From: Gammaproteobacteria bacterium LSUCC0112 | Lineage (GTDB): Bacteria; Pseudomonadota; Gammaproteobacteria; Pseudomonadales; Pseudohongiellaceae | NCBI GenBank assembly: GCA_004535785.1 | Contig: SPIB01000001.1 | Location: forward strand, 1,073,637 to 1,137,636 | DNA length: 64,000 bases | Direction: 5' to 3' | Part shown: positions 28,609 through 36,080 of the stretch, in pieces | Position numbering within the stretch: position 1 is the first letter of the stretch | Layout: each line of letters begins with the position of its first letter | Program-made: the position numbers and the translations under genes | Notes under the pieces: generated by a model | Database searches by the model: none | The model's input: only the letters and a program-made list of their open reading frames with translations | What the model was told of the DNA's origin: nothing

Positions 28609-28639
28609 GGCATACCGCAATGTGGCGGATACTCATGCC
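28609..28639. other. Hairpin between sapC and the methyltransferase gene
   Basis: GGCAT/ATGCC closes an outer stem and CCGC/GCGG an inner one. A T-run follows on the plus strand, but no plus-strand gene ends here. On the sapC mRNA it is flanked by an A-rich tract, so it may be a processing or attenuation element. Confidence 0.4.
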
Positions 28640-28644
28640 GTTTT

Positions 28645-29418
28645 TTACAGTTTGTCGAAGGACAAGCCTGCCTGGTCATTCAGAAATTGCAAATCCGTTG
28701 AGTCGGACATCTGCTTATGTTCTGTCCAAGATTTTTCCAGCAGCTTGCCTAGTGCATAAATGTTCTGAATGGAAATTTGCTGTGCATAGATCAGCTTCAG
28801 CGCTCCACTATCCCGTAGAGACGCGAGATCATCGGGACCAAGTTGTGCAAAACGTTCTGGACTCACTCGGTAAAGGTCTGAAATTGTACGCTCTCCTGAT
28901 TGAAACTGTATTTTTAACGGCCACGGTTCGATTAGCCCCAACGCATTCATTTGATTACATAGAGTACGTACAGACACAAAACCTTTTTGTGCGGATGCCA
29001 GAAAATCAACGACCTGTTTGAGTACTGCGCTGGCCTCGCCAGTGTCATCAAAAAAGTTTTCCCCCTCTGAGGCTTGTACCAATCCACTGTCCATATCCAC
29101 ACAAACAAGTTGCTGGCCATTTGTATCTTCAAACAGTTTGAATGGATGTGCGCGATAACTGGCGGGCACATAGTCAACCGTCCAGGCACCTGCGCGATCA
29201 ACATAGAGGTTCTGCTTGGGCTCCAGCCCGAGTATCACAGCATATCGGTAGCCATCGCCTGCTCTAACAAACGCCTGTGGATAATACAGCGTCGCGCGTT
29301 CGATCTCTTCCAAGCTGATTTCCGCAACAGGATCATAACGGGCAAACAGGTAATTGGAATAACGTTTCCACTTGAGATGCTGGTGTTGGGTTTTGGAGAC
29401 AGGTTGATAATTTGCCAA
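28645..29418 (-). CDS. sapC: SapC family protein (S-layer associated)
   Basis: 257 residues of the SapC family, named from a surface-array locus and of unknown biochemical function. The start MANYQPVSKTQHQHLKWKR is typical of the family. It uses a TTG codon with GGAGAA at correct spacing, whereas the longer frame to 29466 has no such signal. Characteristic stretches are FARYDPVAEIS, VDYVPASYRAHPF and CVDMDSGLV. There is no signal peptide, so it should act in the cytoplasm. It lies immediately downstream of the S-layer gene and its terminator and heads the methyltransferase operon. Confidence 0.88.
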   Translation of the reverse strand: MANYQPVSKTQHQHLKWKRYSNYLFARYDPVAEISLEEIERATLYYPQAFVRAGDGYRYAVILGLEPKQNLYVDRAGAWTVDYVPASYRAHPFKLFEDTNGQQLVCVDMDSGLVQASEGENFFDDTGEASAVLKQVVDFLASAQKGFVSVRTLCNQMNALGLIEPWPLKIQFQSGERTISDLYRVSPERFAQLGPDDLASLRDSGALKLIYAQQISIQNIYALGKLLEKSWTEHKQMSDSTDLQFLNDQAGLSFDKL

Positions 29419-29470
29419 TGGATATTCTCCTTTTTGCGAGAGTATTGCTTTGTAACAGTAAGTCATAAAA

Positions 29471-29504
29471 AAAGCCCTGATGCAAAAATAACATCAGGGC
29501 TTTT
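29471..29504 (-). terminator. Terminator of the S-layer gene
   Basis: AAGCCCTGATG and CATCAGGGCTT pair around a nine-base loop, with a U-tract on the minus strand (A-run at 29468-29473 on plus). It lies about 55 bases after the S-layer stop codon and would insulate the highly expressed gene from sapC. Confidence 0.88.
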
Positions 29505-29560
29505 GTTGCGTTCAGACTGCCAGTGAAGGCAGGCTGATGCGGTCATTTAACAAACTGCCA

Positions 29561-32500
29561 TTAGATGGTCAGCGTGTTACCAGCATTGCTGAGTACAGCG
29601 TTGGTCAGATCTACCAGACCTGTCAGCTTGACAATGAAGTCTTGACTGTTGGTAAAGGTAGCTGTGTCAGCACCTGCATCCATTACAACGTACGTGTTAC
29701 CACCGAACTGGAACCAGGCACCAGTGTTCGCACCTACTGCGTTAACGGCAGCGTTTGCAAAGTCCTGGAATACCGCAGTGTCAGCCAGAGCGATTCTGCT
29801 GTTGCTGAAGGCAGTCATGCCAGTCAGTTGCAGCTTGTCGCCGGCAGAGAAGTCAGCGATGGTAGAGAACGAGCTGGCGTTCAAAGCTGCAACACCCACT
29901 ACAAACGTGTCGTTACCGGCACCGCCTGTCAGTGTGGTCAGACCTTGGTTAGTGGTAAGTGTATCGTTACCAGCACCACCAACCAGCACATCAGCAGTTG
30001 TACCTGTTGCAGCCGTCAGATTGTCATCACCTGAACCGCCAGTGATGGTGGTTGCTGAAGTAGTGTTCAAAGATGTTACTGTCAGACCTTTGGTCATGGC
30101 AGAGCCATCAATGGACGTTACTTTGGTGCTGCCAGTCATGGTTGCGGTCAGCGCGATGCTGCCTGATACGGTTACAGCAGTTGCTGCAGCCGCCGTCAGG
30201 GTCAGCGTGTGAGCGCCAGTACCAGTTGTGCTCAGGTTCACTGTTTCCACGTTTGCTGCAGTCAAGGTGCCTGCTGCTACGTTAGTACCTGACACAGTGG
30301 CATTCAACACATCAGTCTTGTTGGTTGCCGCATCAGTGATCTGTGCAGTTACGCTGCCAGCAGCTGTTAATACAACTGTGGAGTTGTTAGCCAGCTTATC
30401 CAGCGTCAGCGTGAATGCACCTGAACCGGAGGTAGTCACATGGTTAGTGAAACCCAGGTTAGCCAGATCAATGGTCTGGTTAGCTGCAGCTGCATCATTC
30501 AATGTCAAACGCTCGAAACCAGTTACCTTGGTTGCAAATGAACCGTCTGCATCCAGACCCGCAGCAGATGCAATGTTCATTGACAGCACGTCGGCGGTAC
30601 CTTCACCACCGTTCAGCGTCAATGCGCTACCAGTTACAGTCAGCGCTGCAAATGACAGTGTATCGTCACCAGCACCCAAGCTGATTGCTTTGGTCAATGC
30701 AGTAGATGTCGCCAGTGTAATGGTGTCTTTACCGCTACCACCGGTATAGGTGGCCACTGCGCCGTCGATAGTTGCTGTGATTGCACCACTGGTTGCTGAG
30801 GCATCAAACGTCTTGATCTTGTCGCCATCAGCGGCAGCCAGCGTCAGGCCAGCAGAACCAGTAACAGTGACAGACTCCAATGCTGCTAGGCTGCTGCCTG
30901 TTGCAATATTAGCCAACGCGCTACCAGCGACAGTCAATGTCTTAACGCCATCACCCAACAGACCAAAAGTCGATGCGCCATTTACTGTCGCATTAATGGT
31001 GGTGTAGTTGTTGTTGGCATTGGTGTTAACAGTCGCACCCGTTGACAGACCACTGACAGTCAGTGCCAGTGTGCTGGCGGCTGTGCCGTTTGTGATTGCC
31101 AATGTGCCAGCTGTGTCAGACACGGACAATGTTTTCAACGCGTTAGATACGATCGAAGAACCAGTACCAGCACCACTCAAAGTTACTGATTCAACTTTGT
31201 CAGTTGCACCGCTGTCAGTGATCGTGACTGCACCACCGATTACACCGGCCACACCTGTTTTAACAGTAACAGCGTCAACACCGGCAGTTTTAGCTGCTGC
31301 TGCTGGAGCTGCAGTACCGCCAACACCGAGGTTGAATGCAGCCGCACTTGCAGTGCCTTCAGTAAAGACAACTTTAGTGGTCGATGCTGCACCAGACGTG
31401 AGGCCTACACCGTTAGCCAAGGCGGCACTGAAGGTACCAGAGTATGTACCATTGGTTGCCGGAGCTGAACCAGCGGTTGCGCCAGCAGTCAGGTTAGCAA
31501 ATGCCGAAGCCGCTTCACTGGCTGTCAATGCTTTGGCTGCTGTGAAAGTCAGGCCGTTTACAGTTGCAGTCTGGCCAACCGTCATCGCAACAAACGTGAC
31601 TTCCTGAGCTTCTTGAACGCCAGTGACGGCAGTAGCTGCGTTTACGGCGGCAACTGCTTTTTGCTGGTTAACAGTGATGGTTGTGGCTTTGCCGTTACCA
31701 TCAATGGTAATGGCAGACTGTGTACGCTCATTACCTACAGTTGTTGTATCTGCCGCAGCAGCAGTTGTTGCTGAGTAAGCAGTCTGGTTTACAGTGACAC
31801 TGGTGCCACCTTGAATAGTCACGGCACCCAGTGCATTCGCAGCTTGTGTGGCAACGTATGCGTCACCGGTTAGCGTTACGCTGACTGTGCCAGTTGCATC
31901 AGTTTTATCTGCTGCTGCGTTCTTGTCGCCCCAGGTAGAGCCAATATTGACTGTTCCAGTAGTCTGACCAGCGCCAGTTACTGACACATCTGAACCACCA
32001 CTTACATTGATGTTGTTTGCAGCTTGAGCAGTATGGCTGATGGTTACAGCGCCTTTCGACGCAGTCGTCTCACCCAGTGTTACTTTCCCGGCGGATGTAG
32101 TGACAGACTGTGAAGTACCGTCGTCAACGATAACATTACCACCTGCACCAGAAACCACAACAGCGCCTTCTGCTTTAGATAGAGTTACAGCTGTTGACTT
32201 GGAGCTTACAGTCTGTGAAGCGCCGCCAACAACGGTCACTGCACCAGTCACGCCATCAACGCTGACAGCAGTAGTTTTGCTGGTGGTGATGCTGGAGGTT
32301 GCGCCCTGTGTCACATTGATTGCTGTCAGGCCAGTCCAACCAGTAGTAGTAGTCACATCGGCAGCAGCAGTAGAACGCATGTTCAGGGTTTCGATGTTCT
32401 TAACTGTTGCAATGGTGCTTGGGTTAACGTTGCCCGCTACATCGTTGTAGTTCAGTACGTCTACGCCAGCGCCACCGTCCAGTGTGTCGAGACCCGTCAG

Positions 32501-34228
32501 TGTGGTGTTGGTAGCATTGAAAGTATCATCGCCATTGCCACCAGTTAAGGTATCAATACCAGTTGTCAGCGCTAATGTCTGAGCAGTGTACTTGGCTGGC
32601 TCAAGCGCAGCAGCGGCTACGTCAGTGTCAGCAGTGGTGATCAGACCAGCAGCCGTGGTAACACGTGCATCTGCTACTGCTTTAGAGGCAGCTGAATCAG
32701 TATTGTCTGTTGTTGACGCGGTTGCGGCAGCAGCAGTTACCAGTGTTGCAGCGGCAGCGGCTGCAGCATCAGCATCAGCTTTAGCAGTTGTTGCAGCAGT
32801 TTTGGCAGCGTTTGCAGCGGTAACGTATGCGTTAGCAGTTACCAGTGATGTCACAGCAGCTTTGGCAGTTGCAGCGTCAGTTTTGGCAGTTTCAGCAGCA
32901 GCCAGTGAGGCAACAGCTTTAGCTTCAGCAGCATCAAACGCTGTTTTAGCAGTATTGAATGCAGCAACAGCAGCAGCTTCAGCAGCGGCAGCAGCAGCGG
33001 CAGCTTCAGCGGCAGCAACGGCGGCAGCAGCAATCGTGCCAGTACCCGCAGCAGAGCTAGAGGCGGCAGCAGCAGCAGCCAGTGTGGCAGCAGCGGTTGC
33101 ATCATCAGTGGTCAGCTTGCTGGCAGCAGAAGCAGTTACGGCAGCGTTAGCAGCGGTGACAGCAGTTGCAGCAGCTGCTTTGGCAGCATTGGATGCAGCG
33201 AAGGATGCAGTGATGGCAGCAGCCAGATCAGCAGCGGCAGTGACAGCAGCTGCGTCATCGGCAGCAGCAGCGGTCGCAGCAGCGGCAGCGGCAGTCGCAG
33301 CGGCAGCGGTTGTTGTGACGTTGGTTGCAGCAGTTGCAGCATTAAATTCAGCAATGGTTTTCTGTGCGCTGGCATTATTTACATCAGCAGTGATGCCAGA
33401 TGCAACAGCTGTTGCAAGATTCGCAGTTGCAGTCACGACGGCGGCATCAGCGGTTGCTTTCGCAGTCACAGCAGCAGCGGCGGCAGCAGCGGCGGCAGTT
33501 GAAGCAGCAGCCAATGCGGTAGCATCAGTCAGTGCAGCTTTTGCTTTTGCAGCAGTGTCAGCTGCCTGGGCAGTGGTGACAGCAGCGTCAGCAGTGTTGG
33601 CTGCGGTCAGTGCAGTTTGTGCGTCGGTCACAGCAGCAGTGGCGGCAGCATTAGCAGTAACAGCGGCGGCAACAGCGGCAGCTTCAGCAGCTTCTTCAGC
33701 TGAAGGGCCACCCTGAACAAGCTTGGCAGCTTGAACAGATGCAGCAGTTTGGTCAACATTCGCAATAACTGCTTTACGATCAGTCAGTGAGCCGTCTTTT
33801 TCCAGCGTTACTGTGTGATATGTCGCTACTTCAACCTGGTTTACAAATGCGCCTTTTGCATCTGCCCACAGCGGGTTATTAGTCTTCTGCAATTCCATAA
33901 CAGCAGACAGAATCAGTTCAGCGCGACCTGCGCCACCGTTCAGGTCAGCAACCAGTGTGTCGATAGCCCACTGACGATCAGCAGCTGAAACACGGCCTTC
34001 CAGAATGTTGTCTACAACGCGGGTTGCAAACTCGGTGTTGCTCAGGAATGAGGGATAAGCGGCCTTGAACTCAGCTGAATTTTGCAGAGTTACTGCAACA
34101 GCAGCCAGATTCGGGTTTGCGGTGTATTGGTCTGCCAGTGTATTCAGCAGTGTTGTGCCGGGGGCGGCTTGGAACGTGCCCACCACCAGCGCAATCAGAT
34201 CCTTACGTACTTCAGAGGTTATCGCCAT
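29561..34228 (-). CDS. RsaA-like RTX surface-layer protein with alanine-rich insert
   Basis: 1555 residues with three parts. Residues 1-170 are a helical N-terminal domain. Residues about 172-547 are an extreme Ala/Thr-rich stretch. Residues about 555-1555 are a beta-rich RTX region beginning GGNGDDTFN and with further calcium-binding repeats near the end (GGSGDDNLT, GGAGNDTLT, GGAGNDTFV). The C-terminus (WFQFGGNTYVVMDAG, IVKLTGLVDLT) closely resembles that of Caulobacter RsaA, whose C-terminal signal directs type I export. I see no cysteine anywhere, as usual for such proteins. AAGGAG precedes the ATG. The adjacent type I system is the likely exporter, and the promoter carries a perfect CRP-type palindrome. 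Confidence 0.92.
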   Translation of the reverse strand: MAITSEVRKDLIALVVGTFQAAPGTTLLNTLADQYTANPNLAAVAVTLQNSAEFKAAYPSFLSNTEFATRVVDNILEGRVSAADRQWAIDTLVADLNGGAGRAELILSAVMELQKTNNPLWADAKGAFVNQVEVATYHTVTLEKDGSLTDRKAVIANVDQTAASVQAAKLVQGGPSAEEAAEAAAVAAAVTANAAATAAVTDAQTALTAANTADAAVTTAQAADTAAKAKAALTDATALAAASTAAAAAAAAAVTAKATADAAVVTATANLATAVASGITADVNNASAQKTIAEFNAATAATNVTTTAAAATAAAAAATAAAADDAAAVTAAADLAAAITASFAASNAAKAAAATAVTAANAAVTASAASKLTTDDATAAATLAAAAAASSSAAGTGTIAAAAVAAAEAAAAAAAAEAAAVAAFNTAKTAFDAAEAKAVASLAAAETAKTDAATAKAAVTSLVTANAYVTAANAAKTAATTAKADADAAAAAAATLVTAAAATASTTDNTDSAASKAVADARVTTAAGLITTADTDVAAAALEPAKYTAQTLALTTGIDTLTGGNGDDTFNATNTTLTGLDTLDGGAGVDVLNYNDVAGNVNPSTIATVKNIETLNMRSTAAADVTTTTGWTGLTAINVTQGATSSITTSKTTAVSVDGVTGAVTVVGGASQTVSSKSTAVTLSKAEGAVVVSGAGGNVIVDDGTSQSVTTSAGKVTLGETTASKGAVTISHTAQAANNINVSGGSDVSVTGAGQTTGTVNIGSTWGDKNAAADKTDATGTVSVTLTGDAYVATQAANALGAVTIQGGTSVTVNQTAYSATTAAAADTTTVGNERTQSAITIDGNGKATTITVNQQKAVAAVNAATAVTGVQEAQEVTFVAMTVGQTATVNGLTFTAAKALTASEAASAFANLTAGATAGSAPATNGTYSGTFSAALANGVGLTSGAASTTKVVFTEGTASAAAFNLGVGGTAAPAAAAKTAGVDAVTVKTGVAGVIGGAVTITDSGATDKVESVTLSGAGTGSSIVSNALKTLSVSDTAGTLAITNGTAASTLALTVSGLSTGATVNTNANNNYTTINATVNGASTFGLLGDGVKTLTVAGSALANIATGSSLAALESVTVTGSAGLTLAAADGDKIKTFDASATSGAITATIDGAVATYTGGSGKDTITLATSTALTKAISLGAGDDTLSFAALTVTGSALTLNGGEGTADVLSMNIASAAGLDADGSFATKVTGFERLTLNDAAAANQTIDLANLGFTNHVTTSGSGAFTLTLDKLANNSTVVLTAAGSVTAQITDAATNKTDVLNATVSGTNVAAGTLTAANVETVNLSTTGTGAHTLTLTAAAATAVTVSGSIALTATMTGSTKVTSIDGSAMTKGLTVTSLNTTSATTITGGSGDDNLTAATGTTADVLVGGAGNDTLTTNQGLTTLTGGAGNDTFVVGVAALNASSFSTIADFSAGDKLQLTGMTAFSNSRIALADTAVFQDFANAAVNAVGANTGAWFQFGGNTYVVMDAGADTATFTNSQDFIVKLTGLVDLTNAVLSNAGNTLTI
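32586..33716 (-). repeat. Alanine-rich low-complexity segment of the S-layer gene
   Basis: About 1.1 kb of GCA/GCT-rich degenerate repeats encoding residues about 172-547, mostly Ala with Thr, Asp, Val and Lys. Blocks such as AAVTAANAAVTA recur with variation rather than exactly. The composition predicts a long helix or coiled-coil-like stalk. The repeats keep the opposite strand open, but that frame is an artefact. Confidence 0.85.
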
Positions 34229-34342
34229 TTATGTAGCTCCTTGGTTTTATAAAACTTTCTTATCCGACTGTGAAATGCCATTAAACAGCAATGGTCCGCA
34301 AATCGGCTGTGCCTAGAATACGCCAGTCAACGTCAGGACCCC

Positions 34343-34358
34343 TGTGATTAGAATCACA
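34343..34358. promoter_or_regulatory. Perfect CRP-type palindrome upstream of the S-layer gene
   Basis: TGTGATTAGAATCACA matches the consensus TGTGA-N6-TCACA exactly. It is centred about 122 bases before the S-layer start, in a 290-base gap after the TPR-barrel gene. A possible -10 (TATTCT on the minus strand, 34315-34320) would place the site near -42, the class II activator position. The start and -10 are inferred. Confidence 0.85.
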
Positions 34359-34518
34359 TGATGTGGCATTACCGGGTAATCCAGACTTAGCCCACTTGAG
34401 ACACTCGCAAACGAGACACAAGCAGACAGGCATCGCGATCTTAAACCTGTCGCGCGCATTTGACAATACGTTTATTAAGATTGATTTGTAAGCGCTTATT
34501 TTTTCTGAATATATGCTT

Positions 34519-35973
34519 TCAGAATTGATGGCTGATGCCGATCTCGATGCTGGAGTCACGACTGCGGAATAACTCGAGATTACTGCGCTGATGCTGATGG
34601 TACGTATTGATCAGAAGCGTCGTCCGCTCATCAAGGGCCTGACGATACTGTAACAGGACATAACTGCGCTTCAGCCAGCGTTCTGCGTCGTCTGCCAACA
34701 GGGGGTTGTAACCGTCACTGTCTTGCATTTCTGTATGGTTCAGTTGTGCTGACACCGTGCCTTTAAGCATCGCCAATTGCCAGTCCAGATTAAGTTGCCA
34801 GCCATGGCGACTGGCACCGGGTCGACCATCCTTGACAGGATCGTTATTCAGCAGGCCGAATTCCGGCACAAATTGCTGGCGATCGTTGTTAAACACGAGC
34901 TGGCAATTCAGCCCCACACTCAGTTTGGTCTCGATGGCATTCAGGCGGCTCTGGTTGTGAAATAACTGGTGTTGGGCCGCCGCGCTGCTGAAAGGTTTAC
35001 AATTGCCTCGCGATGCAATGTCAAAACTGCTTCGGTAAACGTAACGCCCACCCGCCTCGGTGGCGGTATACAGGGGACTGCCGCCAAAAAACAAATGACT
35101 CATGCCGGTATTGAACTGCCAACTGCGGTTCTGTTCAGGCTTGATAAACGCGTAGCGGGTATCCAACTGCAGCAGATCCGAGTCCTGGTCTTTGCTCAGA
35201 CGTCCACGCAATTCGACTGTGACATTGTGTTGGTGCTGCGGGGCAAGTTGTCGGTAGCGGGCACCGAGCCTGAGATTGGCGTAGGCGCCTTCGATAGGCT
35301 GGTATTGTTCACTGAGCGGCAAAACCACGGACTCACCTGACAAGGTCAGTGTGATCTGATCAGGGGAAGGCGCACCGTTCAGGTTGCTGTCGTAACCGGC
35401 CAGCAGATCGCCATTGATATTCAGTTGCCGGGTCAATCCGCGCCAGGCATCCTGACGTTGCTGCAACATAGGATTGAGGTGGGCAGGCACGTCGCTGCGC
35501 GCGAGAATCTGTTGGTTGAGTTCAAGTGCCGAGAACAGCTGCCCCTGACGGTACAGGGCTTCGGCGTAATCGATCTGGGCACCGCCGTTGGCCGGATCGA
35601 GCAACAAAGCGCGTTCCAGTGCTTCAAGGGCATCGGGAAGGCGGTCGGTATTCATGAGGGCGGCGCCCAGTAAGGAAAAATACTCGGTGCTTTGCAGGCA
35701 CTGCGGCATCAGCGGGAACAACTGTTGTTGCAGAAGCTGCCAGTCGGTGTCTGCGCCGGGGTAATACGGGGCAAGGTCAGGGCAGGGTAATGTTGATGCG
35801 GCGGTAGCGGGCAGTTGCTGAGTGACGGAATCTTGCGCGAGAGCAAACTGTGCGGGGAGTGTGATTAATATCCCGAGGCCTTTTACGATGGCCTGGCTAA
35901 ACCTTTTAAAAGCCGCGCTTCGCACCCAAAGCAGCGTGCCTGACTTATTATGTTTGCGGTTGCGTTTTACCAT
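34519..35973 (-). CDS. TPR plus outer-membrane beta-barrel protein, Slam-like
   Basis: 484 residues. A long basic N-terminus leads into a signal peptide ending near FALAQ. Tetratricopeptide helices at about 90-170 (LPDALEALERALLLDPANGGAQIDYAEALYRQG) follow, then a C-terminal region of alternating strands ending in GISHQF with a terminal phenylalanine, as in outer-membrane barrels. This order resembles Slam (DUF560) proteins, which move surface lipoproteins across the outer membrane; QRSNLELF near the end recalls that family. It is the third gene of the fecR-cyclase operon, 107 bases after the cyclase. An alternative is an unrelated porin-like adaptor. Confidence 0.7.
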   Translation of the reverse strand: MVKRNRKHNKSGTLLWVRSAAFKRFSQAIVKGLGILITLPAQFALAQDSVTQQLPATAASTLPCPDLAPYYPGADTDWQLLQQQLFPLMPQCLQSTEYFSLLGAALMNTDRLPDALEALERALLLDPANGGAQIDYAEALYRQGQLFSALELNQQILARSDVPAHLNPMLQQRQDAWRGLTRQLNINGDLLAGYDSNLNGAPSPDQITLTLSGESVVLPLSEQYQPIEGAYANLRLGARYRQLAPQHQHNVTVELRGRLSKDQDSDLLQLDTRYAFIKPEQNRSWQFNTGMSHLFFGGSPLYTATEAGGRYVYRSSFDIASRGNCKPFSSAAAQHQLFHNQSRLNAIETKLSVGLNCQLVFNNDRQQFVPEFGLLNNDPVKDGRPGASRHGWQLNLDWQLAMLKGTVSAQLNHTEMQDSDGYNPLLADDAERWLKRSYVLLQYRQALDERTTLLINTYHQHQRSNLELFRSRDSSIEIGISHQF

Positions 35974-36080
35974 GACCCAATTATCTTGAATCGGCTCTGT
36001 CTAAGCAATCGACATCTTGTCGCTGACCTCTTGTATTCACGTATGGGTACAACATCAACAACAGAAAATCGAGCGCAACC

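Noticed and set aside
29649-31607. Several long plus-strand open frames opposite the S-layer C-terminal region.
   Set aside because: They are shadows of the biased Thr/Ala/Val/Gly coding on the minus strand, with no start signals or recognisable protein features.
32586-33716. A 376-codon plus-strand open frame rich in alanine opposite the S-layer gene.
   Set aside because: GCA/GCT repeats read as Ala/Ser/Val codons on the complement and stay open by composition. There is no ribosome binding site and no domain, and the minus-strand gene explains the sequence.
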